Below are positions 1-8,601 of a stretch of 64,000 bases of DNA, piece by piece. The stretch spans positions 186,001 to 250,000 of the forward strand of contig NZ_LMRV01000055.1 in the NCBI RefSeq assembly GCF_001428245.1, given 5' to 3'. The position numbers were made by a program, and so were the translations under genes. Every line of letters begins with the position of its first letter. The stretch's first letter is position 1. The notes beneath the pieces were generated by a model. That model was given only the letters and a program-made list of their open reading frames with translations, was not told where the DNA came from and searched no databases. The stretch comes from Paenibacillus sp. Soil522 (GTDB lineage Bacteria > Bacillota > Bacilli > Paenibacillales > Paenibacillaceae).

Positions 1-1
1 C

Positions 2-1480
2 GCTGATGCAAAATTTAATCCAACCATACCTGATGGTATAAAAGCAAGACTGTTTGCCGTTCCTATTACAGCAATGGCTGAGGAGCTAGGCACGTCATTG
101 ATGAAAAACATGGTTGCTTCAGGCGCATCCTGGGCACTTCTTGGACTTCCGCTAGAAGTATTTAATAAAGCGGTTGAAGAAGAGTTCGGACGCAAAGGCG
201 CAGCTATCGTTGAGAAAAATATTGAAGCGGTTAAACGCGGAGCTGAGTTTGTGCTGGAGCAAGCGGGCGGACCGCTTGATGAATTCAAGCTTGATGAGGC
301 TGACGGGCAGCAGAAGCTGTTCATGATCGGAAATGAGGCGATCGGACTTGGCTCTATTGCGGCAGGCTGCCGTCTGATGGCCGCTTATCCGATTACGCCT
401 GCATCCGAGATCATGGAATATCTGATCAAGAAACTTCCTAAGTTCGGCGGAACGGTCGTACAAACCGAGGATGAAATTGCAGCTGTAACGATGGCAATCG
501 GCGCAAACTATGCAGGCGTTCGCACGATGACGGCATCCGCGGGTCCTGGCCTCTCGTTAATGATGGAGGCGATTGGTCTTGCAGGCATGACGGAAACGCC
601 CCTTGTAATCGTGAATACGCAGCGGGGCGGTCCATCGACTGGACTGCCGACAAAGCAAGAGCAGTCGGACCTGAATGCCATGGTTTACGGTACGCATGGG
701 GAAATTCCAAAAATCGTTATCGCGCCGGCTTCGATTGAAGACTGCTTCTACGATACGATCGAATCATTTAACTTGGCTGAGCAATACCAAGTTCCGGTTA
801 TTTTGATGACAGATTTGCAGCTATCGCTAGGTAAACAATCATGCGATGAGCTGGATTACAAGAAAATTGAAATCAAACGCGGCAAGCTGGTCGAAAATGT
901 ACCTGCGCTTGAAGGCCATGATTTGTTTAAGCGCTATGAGCTTACGGAGGACGGCATCTCCCCTCGCGTCTTGCCTGGCGAGAAGGGCGGTCTGCATCAC
1001 GTAACAGGCGTTGAGCATGATGAGACGGGACGTCCGTCGGAAAATGCATTGAACCGTCAGAACATGATGGATAAGCGGCTTGGCAAGCTGAACGAGATGT
1101 ATATTCGTGACGCGATCCGCGTAGACGCACCTTTTGATACGCCGGAATTGCTTCTTATCGGCATGGGCTCGACCGGCGGTACGATTGACGAGGCTAGAAG
1201 CCTGCTGTCGCAGGAAAAGATATCGTCGAACCACATTACGATTCGTCAAATTCATCCGTTCCCTACGAAGCTTCTGCTTCCTTACTTGCAAAATGCGAAA
1301 AAAGTGATCGTTATCGAGAACAACGCTACGGGACAGTTAGCAGCCCAAATTAAAATGAATGCAGGCTTTGCAGATAAAATTGAAAGCTTGCTTAAATATG
1401 ACGGAAATCCGTTCTTGCCTTCCGACGTTCACAAAGCTTGTAAGGAGTTGAGTTTAGATGGCAACATTCAAAGAGTTTAG
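2..1480 (+). CDS. korA: 2-oxoacid:ferredoxin oxidoreductase, alpha (gamma-alpha fused) subunit, 5' truncated by window edge
   Basis: The reading frame is open from base 2, so the gene begins before the window; the ATG at 74 is internal. The visible N-terminal part (…VPITAMAEELG…) is the end of the gamma domain. The alpha domain follows, with GNEAIGLGSIAAGC, AAYPITPASEIMEYL and TASAGPGLSLMMEAIGLA, typical of pyruvate/2-oxoglutarate:ferredoxin oxidoreductases. With its partner KorB it would convert a 2-oxoacid (most likely 2-oxoglutarate) and CoA to acyl-CoA, CO2 and reduced ferredoxin in the cytoplasm. Its 3' end overlaps korB by 23 bp, implying co-translation. Substrate is inferred from the usual role of this two-gene form in aerobic Firmicutes. 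Confidence 0.9.
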   Translation, partial: ADAKFNPTIPDGIKARLFAVPITAMAEELGTSLMKNMVASGASWALLGLPLEVFNKAVEEEFGRKGAAIVEKNIEAVKRGAEFVLEQAGGPLDEFKLDEADGQQKLFMIGNEAIGLGSIAAGCRLMAAYPITPASEIMEYLIKKLPKFGGTVVQTEDEIAAVTMAIGANYAGVRTMTASAGPGLSLMMEAIGLAGMTETPLVIVNTQRGGPSTGLPTKQEQSDLNAMVYGTHGEIPKIVIAPASIEDCFYDTIESFNLAEQYQVPVILMTDLQLSLGKQSCDELDYKKIEIKRGKLVENVPALEGHDLFKRYELTEDGISPRVLPGEKGGLHHVTGVEHDETGRPSENALNRQNMMDKRLGKLNEMYIRDAIRVDAPFDTPELLLIGMGSTGGTIDEARSLLSQEKISSNHITIRQIHPFPTKLLLPYLQNAKKVIVIENNATGQLAAQIKMNAGFADKIESLLKYDGNPFLPSDVHKACKELSLDGNIQRV

Positions 1481-2324
1481 AAATAATGTAAAGCCCAACT
1501 GGTGCCCAGGCTGCGGAGATTTCTCCATTCAAGCGGCAATTCAACGTGCGGCTGCGAACGTAGGGCTGGAGCCTGAGCAGCTTGCTGTCATCTCGGGTAT
1601 CGGCTGCTCCGGACGGATTTCCGGCTACATTAATGCATATGGCTTTCACGGCATACACGGTCGTGTGCTTCCAATCGCGCAAGGCGTTAAGCTTGCTAAC
1701 CGCGAACTAACGGTTATCGCATCCGGAGGCGACGGAGACGGTTTCGCAATCGGCATGGGTCACACGGTTCACGCCATTCGCCGTAACCTGAACGTAACTT
1801 ATATCGTGATGGATAACCAAATATACGGTTTGACGAAAGGTCAAACCTCGCCGCGCAGCGCCGAGGGCTTTAAAACGAAATCGACGCCTGAAGGCTCGAT
1901 CGAGTCGACGCTTTCGCCGCTCGAAATTGCATTGTCCGCGGGCGCGACATTCGTTGCCCAATCGTTCTCCAGCGATTTGAAGCAATTGACGAAGCTGATT
2001 GAAGAGGGGATTAACCACGAAGGCTTCTCCCTTATCAACGTATTCAGCCCATGCGTTACGTTCAACAAAATCAATACTTACGACTGGTTCAAAGAAAACA
2101 TCGTCAACCTGGAGCAATTCCCAGACTACGATCCATCGAACCGCGTGCAAGCGATGAACAAGATCATGGAAACGAACGGCATGCTCACGGGTCTTATTTA
2201 TCAAAATAAAACGCGTAAGTCTTACGAGGATCTTGTTACCGGCTTCAAGCCTGAGGGCCTATCTAAGCAGAACATCAAGATTACTCCGGAAGAATTCGAG
2301 AAGCTTGTTGCCGAATTTAAATAA
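1458..2324 (+). CDS. korB: 2-oxoacid:ferredoxin oxidoreductase, beta subunit (TPP-binding)
   Basis: Protein of 288 residues starting inside the end of korA. WCPGCGDFSIQAA near the N-terminus and the CSG further on supply cysteines expected for an Fe-S cluster. GGDGDGFAIG followed about 25 residues later by the N of MDNQIYGLTKGQ is the thiamine-diphosphate/Mg site. It is the catalytic half of the KorAB complex that oxidatively decarboxylates 2-oxoacids with ferredoxin as acceptor. Length and order (alpha-gamma fusion, then beta) are those of the common two-subunit KorAB. A strong hairpin terminator follows at once, so the operon ends here. Confidence 0.92.
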   Translation: MATFKEFRNNVKPNWCPGCGDFSIQAAIQRAAANVGLEPEQLAVISGIGCSGRISGYINAYGFHGIHGRVLPIAQGVKLANRELTVIASGGDGDGFAIGMGHTVHAIRRNLNVTYIVMDNQIYGLTKGQTSPRSAEGFKTKSTPEGSIESTLSPLEIALSAGATFVAQSFSSDLKQLTKLIEEGINHEGFSLINVFSPCVTFNKINTYDWFKENIVNLEQFPDYDPSNRVQAMNKIMETNGMLTGLIYQNKTRKSYEDLVTGFKPEGLSKQNIKITPEEFEKLVAEFK

Positions 2325-2335
2325 GCGGTATGATT

Positions 2336-2365
2336 AGCATACGGCCATTCGGCCGTATGCTTTTT
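2336..2365 (+). terminator. Rho-independent terminator of korAB
   Basis: An 11-bp perfect stem (2336-2346 with 2351-2361), four-base loop and a run of T directly after the stem, 11 bases past the korB stop. It separates korAB from pduL. Confidence 0.9.
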
Positions 2366-2515
2366 CAAAATATAAGAATTTATAAGTTTCACATTTATAA
2401 ATAAGCTTATATTTCACCGCGAAACGAGCTGTTACCGCCAAAGGACGGCGACAGCCGTTTACGCTTGATCGACAGGAGCGGCAGGTCGATTATTACATAG
2501 CAGGAGAGTGACAGC

Positions 2516-3091
2516 ATGATACATAGAGAAGTACCAATCGGCGTATCCGCAAGACATATTCACTTATCACAGGAGCATGTTGAGCTATTGTTTGGCCAGG
2601 GATACGAATTAACGGAAATGAAGCCTTTGTCCCAACCGGGTCAATATGCAGCCAATGAGACGGTCGCTGTCGTTGGACCAAAAGGGAATTTCGCTAAAGT
2701 AAGAATTCTCGGTCCGGCCCGTAAACGGACACAGCTCGAGGTATCGCGTACGGATGCATTTGCGCTTGGCGTTAATCCGCCCGTACGGGAATCCGGCGAT
2801 ACGAAAGGCTCGGCGGGAATTAAGCTCCAAGGGCCTGCAGGCGAGGTAACAATAGAAGAGGGCGTAATCGTAGCAGCAAGGCATATACACTTCCACACGA
2901 GCGACGCAGAGCGGTTTGGCATAGCAGACAAGCAGTCGCTCAGAGTTCGCTTTGCCGGCGAGCGCGGCGTCGTGTTCGAAAATGTAGTCGCGCGCGTATC
3001 CGATCAATTTACGCTCGATATGCATATCGATACCGATGAAGCGAATGCGGCGGGCGTGAAAAACGGAGATATGGCAGAAATCATAGACTAA
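2516..3091 (+). CDS. pduL: PduL-type phosphate propanoyltransferase (phosphotransacylase)
   Basis: Protein of 191 residues with the two PduL beta-barrel halves. Each carries the zinc-binding His motif: SARHIHLS at residues 12-19 and AARHIHFH near residue 123. PduL enzymes interconvert acyl-CoA (propionyl- or acetyl-CoA) and acyl phosphate and are unrelated to Pta. The usual length for stand-alone PduL is about 190-210. An AGGAGAG site lies 7-8 bases before the ATG. No microcompartment shell genes or other pdu genes are nearby, so this is probably a housekeeping phosphotransacylase. It has its own terminator, and a terminator also separates it from korAB, so shared regulation with korAB is not supported. 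Confidence 0.88.
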   Translation: MIHREVPIGVSARHIHLSQEHVELLFGQGYELTEMKPLSQPGQYAANETVAVVGPKGNFAKVRILGPARKRTQLEVSRTDAFALGVNPPVRESGDTKGSAGIKLQGPAGEVTIEEGVIVAARHIHFHTSDAERFGIADKQSLRVRFAGERGVVFENVVARVSDQFTLDMHIDTDEANAAGVKNGDMAEIID

Positions 3092-3103
3092 CATTAAAAA
3101 AAG

Positions 3104-3147
3104 ACTGCTCTCTGGTCGTCTGTGACGATTTGAAAGCAGTCTTTTGC
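3104..3147. terminator. Bidirectional terminator between pduL and the convergent efflux gene
   Basis: A-tract, then a stem around AAAGACTGCT paired with AGCAGTCTTT, followed by T's. The A-tract on one side and T-tract on the other let it serve both pduL (+) and the MFS gene (-). The loop is long, about 20 bases. Confidence 0.75.
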
Positions 3148-3172
3148 ATAGAGCAGCTGTCATTAACAGCGG

Positions 3173-4666
3173 TTAATGGCCCATCATCATAGACACTTCA
3201 GGTTTCTCTTCCGGATTTGTGCTTTGCTCTTGCTTCGGTCTGCGCAGCAATAATGCGACAATCGCACCGGCGATTGAAACGGAAGCTAGAATGAAGAACG
3301 TATCTCCATAGGAGGAATAGATGACGTTTGGTCCTGGATTTGTCGTGCTGTAGTGCTCTATTCTGCTGGCCAGTATTGTCGATAAGCCGGCGATTGCGAA
3401 GGAGGTCATTACCTGCTGTGCAGCAGCGGTTAAAGAGGTTACACGGCTAACAAGCTCTTTAGGTGCAGACTGCATGATGTGCGTATTAAGCGGCATCATC
3501 GACAAGCCCATGCCTGCGCCAAGCATCGTAAGTGGTATCATAAGCGTAAGAATAGTCGTATCCGCAGAAATTTGGCTAAGTATGAAGCCTGCAAACGTAA
3601 CGATAGCTAAGCCGGAAATGACGACGGGACGGGCTCCAAAACGGTCAAACAGCTTGCCGCCGATCGGCATGAATATACCTGCAGCAATGGCTTGCGGAAG
3701 CAGGATAAGCCCCGTTTCAAAAGCGGAGTAGTTTTTGGCGATTTGCAGGAAAATAGGAACAAGGAACAACGTACCGAATAACGCGATTTGAACGATCCAT
3801 TGCAGAACGATGCCGCGGGTGAAATTGCTTGATTTGAAAACACGAAGCTCGAGCAACGGTTCTTTGCGGCTAAGCTCAACGATTATGAAAACAATCAGCG
3901 CGATCCCGCCAACGATCATACCCGTCAATGCTGCAGGAGATGTCCAGCCGCTGCCTGCTCCGCCCTCTCCGCCGCCAGCTGAGCTTACGCCGTAAGCGAG
4001 CATAGCGAATGCCAGAGGCGCAAATATGATTCCTAAGAAATCAAGAGCGGGTACGCGTTTCCGTTCGACATTAGGCAATGTGCGAAGTCCGACGATAACG
4101 GCAACTACGCCGATCGGGAGATTGATAATAAAAATCCAATGCCAAGATACATAATCAACGAGCCAGCCGGCCACTACAGGGCCAAGAGCAGGTGCCAGAA
4201 GCATCGGAATACCGATCATGCCCATCACCGCGCCCTGCTTGCCCGGAGGGCTCAGTCTAAAGGTAAAGGCCATGGCGATTGGTGCAACCATACCGCCGCC
4301 AAGACCTTGGATGATCCGGAAAACGATAAGCTGCTCTGCTGTCGTGGCAAGGGCGCATAGACCCGAACCGAGCGTAAACATAATGATCGAGAACAAGAAA
4401 ATCTGTTTCGCTCCAAATCGGTCGGACATCCATCCCGCAAGCGGAATAACGGCGGCTTGCGCAAGCGCGTAGCCCGTTATCGTCCATTGAACGAGAGACA
4501 TGGAGCTTTTGAAATCAGCCATTAAACCAGGCATAGCGACATTCATTGCGGTGCCATCCAAAATAACCATAAACATACCGACTATAATAGCGGTGAGCGG
4601 TGCGATAATATTGCGAATCGACATCGGATCGCCATTGGGTGCTGCTTTTTTTGAAGCTGCAGACAT
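3173..4666 (-). CDS. DHA2-family (EmrB/QacA-like) MFS multidrug efflux permease
   Basis: Protein of 497 residues with about 14 hydrophobic segments, the number found in the DHA2 drug:H+ antiporters. GWMSDRFGAKQIFLFS is the loop 2-3 motif A. LDGTAMNVAMPGL in TM1 and LGPVVAGWLVDYVSWHWIFIIN after TM5 are typical of EmrB-like pumps. On the minus strand AGGAGG lies 7 bases before the chosen ATG. It is divergent from a TetR gene across an operator-like palindrome, so it is very likely a repressed drug exporter induced by its substrate. The substrate cannot be read from sequence. No EmrA-like membrane fusion protein is adjacent, which suits Gram-positive DHA2 pumps that act alone. Confidence 0.9.
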   Translation of the reverse strand: MSAASKKAAPNGDPMSIRNIIAPLTAIIVGMFMVILDGTAMNVAMPGLMADFKSSMSLVQWTITGYALAQAAVIPLAGWMSDRFGAKQIFLFSIIMFTLGSGLCALATTAEQLIVFRIIQGLGGGMVAPIAMAFTFRLSPPGKQGAVMGMIGIPMLLAPALGPVVAGWLVDYVSWHWIFIINLPIGVVAVIVGLRTLPNVERKRVPALDFLGIIFAPLAFAMLAYGVSSAGGGEGGAGSGWTSPAALTGMIVGGIALIVFIIVELSRKEPLLELRVFKSSNFTRGIVLQWIVQIALFGTLFLVPIFLQIAKNYSAFETGLILLPQAIAAGIFMPIGGKLFDRFGARPVVISGLAIVTFAGFILSQISADTTILTLMIPLTMLGAGMGLSMMPLNTHIMQSAPKELVSRVTSLTAAAQQVMTSFAIAGLSTILASRIEHYSTTNPGPNVIYSSYGDTFFILASVSIAGAIVALLLRRPKQEQSTNPEEKPEVSMMMGH

Positions 4667-4710
4667 TTCATTTCCTCCTATCCGAATATGGGGGTCTTCT
4701 CTTCCTCTTA

Positions 4711-4740
4711 TTGACCTGTGCTAACTTGTCAGGCTACAAT
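4711..4740 (+). promoter_or_regulatory. SigA-type promoter of the TetR regulator
   Basis: TTGACC (4711-4716), 18-base spacer, TACAAT (4735-4740), reading towards the regulator. The operator palindrome lies about 20-40 bases downstream of the -10, so the regulator probably represses itself by roadblock. Confidence 0.6.
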
Positions 4741-4760
4741 AAAAAGATGACCGCATCTAT

Positions 4761-4780
4761 GTGCGGACAATTGTCCGCAC
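4761..4780. promoter_or_regulatory. TetR operator: 20-bp perfect palindrome
   Basis: GTGCGGACAATTGTCCGCAC is its own reverse complement over all 20 bases. It sits between the divergent efflux gene and TetR gene, just downstream of both promoters' -10 boxes. This is the arrangement of TetR-family self-regulated drug efflux pairs. Confidence 0.85.
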
Positions 4781-4786
4781 TACTGA

Positions 4787-4815
4787 ATCATAAAGACGGA
4801 TTGAGCAATTGTCAA
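4787..4815 (-). promoter_or_regulatory. SigA-type promoter of the DHA2 efflux gene
   Basis: Read on the minus strand: TTGACA (4815-4810), 17-base spacer, TATGAT (4792-4787). This is near consensus. The predicted transcription start falls inside the palindrome at 4761-4780, so an occupied operator would block initiation or early elongation. Confidence 0.75.
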
Positions 4816-4853
4816 TCGTTTATTTGTTAGCGCGGAAAAAGGAGACAGAATCG

Positions 4854-5456
4854 ATGACTGCACCAGAAAACGGCAGAACGAAACAAGAACTAAGCAAAGC
4901 GATTTTGCACACTGCTAATCACTTGTTTACGGAGCATGGGGTAGAATCGGTCAGTATGCACCAAATTGCCAAATCGGTTGGGATTGGACAAGGTACCCTT
5001 TACCGAAGGTATTCTAATAAAGGCGATTTGTGCATGGATATGATGAAAGAGAACTTCGACATCTTTATCAGTGAAATCGATGAATATTTAACAGCGGGGG
5101 CGCAGCTGACCGTGCAGCAGCGCTTGAGCGGAGTCATGCGCAAAATTATCGCGTTCATCGATAAGGAGTCGAAATGGCTGGGCGTCATGCAATCCTATAA
5201 TAAAATCGAAGATCATAAACCCGATTTTTTTCAAACGCCGCCCTATCAATATTTACACAATGTGCTCAGCAGCTTATTTCGGGAGGCTGTCGAGAAAGAG
5301 CAGGTTCATCCCATTGATCCGGCCTATTCGGCCCATTCTTTTATAGCTGTGCAATCGCCGCATACGTACAGGCATCTGCGGCATGTGATGGGCTATACGT
5401 GCGAAGAGATTCAGGACCGATTTTGTATGACCTTTATTGACCCTCTATTCCGTTAA
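4854..5456 (+). CDS. TetR/AcrR-family transcriptional regulator of the divergent efflux pump
   Basis: About 200 residues. The N-terminal TetR helix-turn-helix reads VSMHQIAKSVGIGQGTLYRR, followed by YSNKGDL, the family signature. The C-terminal half is the ligand and dimer domain with no recognisable specificity. The ATG at 4854 is preferred over an upstream ATG at 4809 because AAAGGAGA lies just before it. The divergent DHA2 pump and the shared palindrome (4761-4780) argue that it represses both genes and releases DNA on binding a drug. The ligand is unknown. Confidence 0.9.
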   Translation: MTAPENGRTKQELSKAILHTANHLFTEHGVESVSMHQIAKSVGIGQGTLYRRYSNKGDLCMDMMKENFDIFISEIDEYLTAGAQLTVQQRLSGVMRKIIAFIDKESKWLGVMQSYNKIEDHKPDFFQTPPYQYLHNVLSSLFREAVEKEQVHPIDPAYSAHSFIAVQSPHTYRHLRHVMGYTCEEIQDRFCMTFIDPLFR

Positions 5457-5523
5457 CTGGTATAATACTGATTTGGGCTATCCGAACAGCAACTATTTGT
5501 ACCCATAAGGAAGTGAATCGGCA

Positions 5524-7116
5524 TTGAAGAAGGAAAGTAGCCAGACCGCTGCGGACAAGAAGCAGGACCAGCTTAAGGATTACTCCAAATATTTTGATTT
5601 TAGCGATGCGAAAGTGATCGACCAGAATGAGCATTCAACGACCTACCGCATTAAAGGAAGGATCGTCAATATAAATGCGGCACCAAGCCACAAGGATGAG
5701 AAGAAACGCGGCAAAGAGGACATCGAGGTGCATTACGATTTTGCAATCCCCGATGAGCTGCGGACGATCGGCGCGGGCAAGCATTATCTGATCCAGACGT
5801 ACGGCTGCCAAATGAACGAGCATGACACCGAGGTCATGAAGGGCATGTTCGAAGAAATGGGCTATACAGCCACAGAGGATCGGAAGCTTGCAGACGTTAT
5901 TTTGCTCAATACTTGCGCGATCCGTGAAAACGCGGAGGACAAGGTGTTTGGCGAGCTAGGTCACCTCAAGACGCTGAAGACGGAGAAGCCGGACTTGCTG
6001 CTCGGCGTTTGCGGCTGCATGTCGCAGGAGGAATCGGTTGTCGGACGTATTTTGCAAAAGCATGCTTTTGTGGACATGATCTTTGGTACGCATAACATAC
6101 ACAGACTGCCGTATTTGCTGCAAAACGCTTATTTCAGCAAAGAACTGGTCGTCGAGGTATGGTCCAAGGAAGGCGACATTATCGAAAATATGCCTAAGAA
6201 GCGCGAAGGCATGCGTGCTTGGGTGAACATTATGTATGGCTGCGATAAGTTCTGTACTTATTGCATTGTGCCGTATACACGCGGCAAGGAGCGCAGCCGG
6301 CGTCCTGAGGATGTGATCGCCGAGGTGCGCGACTTAGCCCGCAAAGGGTTTAAGGAAATTACGCTGCTCGGCCAGAACGTTAATGCGTACGGGAAAGATT
6401 TCGAAGACATTAACTACCGCTTTGGCGATCTGATGTTGGACATGTCCAACATCGATATTCCGCGAATCCGCTTTATGACGAGCCACCCGCGTGATTTTGA
6501 TGATCATTTAATTGAGGTGCTTGGAACGGGCGGCAATTTGGTGGAGCATATTCATTTGCCGGTGCAGTCCGGAAGCACTGAAATATTGAAACGAATGAGC
6601 CGCAAATATACCCGCGAGATGTATTTGGAGCTGGTGGGTAAAATTAAAAAAGCGATCCCAAGCGCCATGCTGACTTCGGATATCATCGTCGGCTTCCCTG
6701 GCGAAACGGATGAGCAGTTCGAGGATACGATGACGCTGGTTAAAGAAGTAGGCTTCGATTCCGCGTATACCTTCCTTTATTCTCCTCGCGAAGGAACACC
6801 TGCCGCAGGCATGGAGGACAATGTGCCGATAGAGGTGAAGAAGGCGCGGCTGCAGCGCTTAAACGCGCAGCTTGCTGCGAATGCGAGAGAAATGAATGAG
6901 AAGCTGCGAGGCCAAATCGTTGAAGTGCTCGTTGAAGGCGAAAGTAAAAACAATGCAAATGTCCTATCCGGACGGACGCGTACGAATAAATTAGTTCATT
7001 TGGAAGGTCCAAAGGAATGGATCGGGCAGTTCATTATGGCGAAGGTAACCGAGGCTCAAACCTGGTATATTAAAGCCGAAGCGATCGAACAGAGCCCGCA
7101 AGAAGCCGTTAGCTAA
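5524..7116 (+). CDS. miaB: tRNA-2-methylthio-N6-dimethylallyladenosine synthase MiaB
   Basis: Protein of 530 residues. After an N-terminal extension of about 85 residues the methylthiotransferase domain shows its three auxiliary Fe-S cysteines in [18 protein letters not shown] and VCGCMSQEE. The radical-SAM motif is CDKFCTYC (CxxxCxxC), followed by [14 protein letters not shown] domain ends the protein. It adds a methylthio group to i6A37 of tRNAs. The start is TTG at 5524; AAGGAAG lies about ten bases upstream. ricA follows 23 bases later, as in Bacillus (ymcB-ymcA). This pairing makes the assignment to MiaB rather than MtaB or RimO secure. Confidence 0.95.
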   Translation: MKKESSQTAADKKQDQLKDYSKYFDFSDAKVIDQNEHSTTYRIKGRIVNINAAPSHKDEKKRGKEDIEVHYDFAIPDELRTIGAGKHYLIQTYGCQMNEHDTEVMKGMFEEMGYTATEDRKLADVILLNTCAIRENAEDKVFGELGHLKTLKTEKPDLLLGVCGCMSQEESVVGRILQKHAFVDMIFGTHNIHRLPYLLQNAYFSKELVVEVWSKEGDIIENMPKKREGMRAWVNIMYGCDKFCTYCIVPYTRGKERSRRPEDVIAEVRDLARKGFKEITLLGQNVNAYGKDFEDINYRFGDLMLDMSNIDIPRIRFMTSHPRDFDDHLIEVLGTGGNLVEHIHLPVQSGSTEILKRMSRKYTREMYLELVGKIKKAIPSAMLTSDIIVGFPGETDEQFEDTMTLVKEVGFDSAYTFLYSPREGTPAAGMEDNVPIEVKKARLQRLNAQLAANAREMNEKLRGQIVEVLVEGESKNNANVLSGRTRTNKLVHLEGPKEWIGQFIMAKVTEAQTWYIKAEAIEQSPQEAVS

Positions 7117-7139
7117 CGGGAAAACAGGAGAGATGACAA

Positions 7140-7634
7140 ATGGCAGAGCAGCATACAGCAGAAAATCAAGCGGGTCAATGCGATCACGGGCATGAGCATG
7201 GAGAGGGCTGCGGCATTCCGAGCTTTCATACGCGCGACCTTATTGTACGCGAAGATATTACGAAAAAAGCGAAGGAGCTGGCCGATCTAATCTTCACATC
7301 GGAGGAAGTACAGCACTATCGCCGCGCGGAGCAGCAAATCAATGGAAATGAGCGCATTCAGCAGCTTATTACCAAAATCAAAAAGAAACAAAAGGAAGTT
7401 GTCGCATTCGAAACGACTTTCAAAAACGCGGATATGGTTAAAAAAATTGAAGGCGAGATGGAAGAGCTGCAGGATGAGCTTGACGGTATTCCAATCGTAA
7501 CCGAATTTCAACAAAGTCAATCCGACATTAACTATTTGCTGCAGCTTGTCATCTCAATTGTACGCGACACGGTAGCTGAGAAGATCAACGTGGAAGATGC
7601 GTCGGAGCCAGCTCCAGAGGAGTGCATCGAGTAA
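7140..7634 (+). CDS. ricA: RicA (YmcA), YlbF/YmcA-family component of the RicAFT complex
   Basis: Protein of 164 residues with the mostly helical YlbF/YmcA domain (LADLIFTSEEVQHYRRAEQQ…). In Bacillus subtilis RicA, RicF and RicT form an Fe-S-binding complex that stimulates RNase Y-dependent mRNA processing and affects biofilm, competence and sporulation. The gene follows miaB, as in Bacillus. The N-terminus carries a Cys/His-rich stretch, CDHGHEHGEGCG (residues 14-25). There is also a Cys near the C-terminus (PEECIE). These could be metal or Fe-S ligands, which is inference. A hairpin terminator follows. Confidence 0.88.
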   Translation: MAEQHTAENQAGQCDHGHEHGEGCGIPSFHTRDLIVREDITKKAKELADLIFTSEEVQHYRRAEQQINGNERIQQLITKIKKKQKEVVAFETTFKNADMVKKIEGEMEELQDELDGIPIVTEFQQSQSDINYLLQLVISIVRDTVAEKINVEDASEPAPEECIE

Positions 7635-7678
7635 GCCGCTCTAGTCAACAAGTGAAGGCTGCCTGTATGAAAAGGAAT

Positions 7679-7731
7679 AAGCCGTATATGATGCAGCTCC
7701 CGTCGGCGCAGTATCATATGCGGCTTTTTTT
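7679..7731 (+). terminator. Terminator of miaB-ricA
   Basis: AAGCCGTATATGAT (7679-7692) pairs with ATCATATGCGGCTT (7713-7726) with one G-U, and a run of T follows. Confidence 0.85.
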
Positions 7732-7788
7732 AAAATGAATTATTCAGATATTAAGAATTATCCGGGCACGGGGCCGAAAGGATAAATA

Positions 7789-7847
7789 ACAAAAACCGCT
7801 TATCCCTTGTTGATGAGAATCAATGAAAGGAATAAGCGGTTTTTTAT
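7789..7847. terminator. Bidirectional terminator, mainly for bioY
   Basis: AAAAACCGCTTA (7791-7802) pairs with TAAGCGGTTTTT (7834-7845) around a long loop. The T-tract on each strand lets it stop bioY transcription (minus) a few bases past its stop codon. Confidence 0.75.
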
Positions 7848-7850
7848 AAG

Positions 7851-8477
7851 TCAGCTGTGGCTTTGTGCGTTAAATGAAGATTTTTCCGCACGGCTGCTTG
7901 CGGTTGACGAGCGAATGTAGACAATGTAAGGTGTTAAGGAGATTGCTAAAATCGTGCCGGCGAGCGATTTCAGCGCATCACCGATGATGAAGGGATAAAA
8001 CCCGGCTATCATCGCCTTCTGGAAGGTAAGATCGTAACCTTGCATGAGCCAAGGAATACCCGGAATGTATGCGCACAGTGAGCTGAATAACTCGAAAATA
8101 ATGAAAAAAGCGATAAATGCGATGATTTTATTTCCTTTGGAGCCGCTGCTGCGTAAGAAGGCGCCAACCGCAAGGCTGACTAATAGCGCGCAGAACGGAA
8201 AGGCGAAGATAAAGCCGCCTGTAGGTCCTGTCAGATGTGCAATTCCGCCTTGGCCGCTGAACAACGGCAGGCCGAATGCCGCAAGCACGATGACGATGAA
8301 TATGCTTAGGAAAGCGTTGCGCGGCGTCAGGAACAGGCCGGCTAACGCAACAGCTAATGTCTGAAGCGTAATGGGAACAAACGAGCCTCCGAGTTTAATC
8401 GTCAGTGAGCTCATGACGATAAACAATGCAGCGAATAAAGCAATGAAGACGAGCGATCGAATGTTATTGGTTTGCAT
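7851..8477 (-). CDS. bioY: Biotin ECF-transporter substrate-binding (S) component BioY
   Basis: Protein of 208 residues with about six transmembrane helices. GLPLFSGQGGIAHLTGPTGG is the BioY biotin-binding loop and FIIGDALKSLAG the conserved final segment. BioY binds biotin with high affinity and works with a shared EcfA-A'-T module. The gene is divergent from an ECF module (8602-11215), which may energise it. A BirA-type operator lies in its promoter region (8515-8546), so biotin repression is expected. The C-terminal tail of about 20 residues is polar. Confidence 0.95.
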   Translation of the reverse strand: MQTNNIRSLVFIALFAALFIVMSSLTIKLGGSFVPITLQTLAVALAGLFLTPRNAFLSIFIVIVLAAFGLPLFSGQGGIAHLTGPTGGFIFAFPFCALLVSLAVGAFLRSSGSKGNKIIAFIAFFIIFELFSSLCAYIPGIPWLMQGYDLTFQKAMIAGFYPFIIGDALKSLAGTILAISLTPYIVYIRSSTASSRAEKSSFNAQSHS

Positions 8478-8514
8478 AATTTGAAACGGCTCCTTTATGT
8501 AGCTGCGGATTTAA

Positions 8515-8546
8515 TGTTAACCATATTTATTTGGACTCAGTTAACA
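8515..8546. promoter_or_regulatory. BirA operator upstream of bioY
   Basis: Half-sites TGTTAACC (8515-8522) and AGTTAACA (8539-8546) are inverted and separated by 16 bases. This matches the Firmicute BirA consensus of TGTTAACC and GGTTAACA half-sites with a spacer of about 15. On the minus strand TTGTTA followed about 16-17 bases later by TATGGT forms a plausible bioY promoter inside the operator. Confidence 0.8.
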
Positions 8547-8601
8547 AAATAGAATTGTAGCATAGCCAATCGTTTTGGGGAAGAGGTTGGGTGAAAGTTT
8601 T

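Noticed and set aside
2324..2516. korAB and pduL as one acyl-CoA pathway operon
   Set aside because: A strong terminator and 190 bases separate them, and KorAB's likely product (succinyl-CoA) is not the standard PduL substrate.
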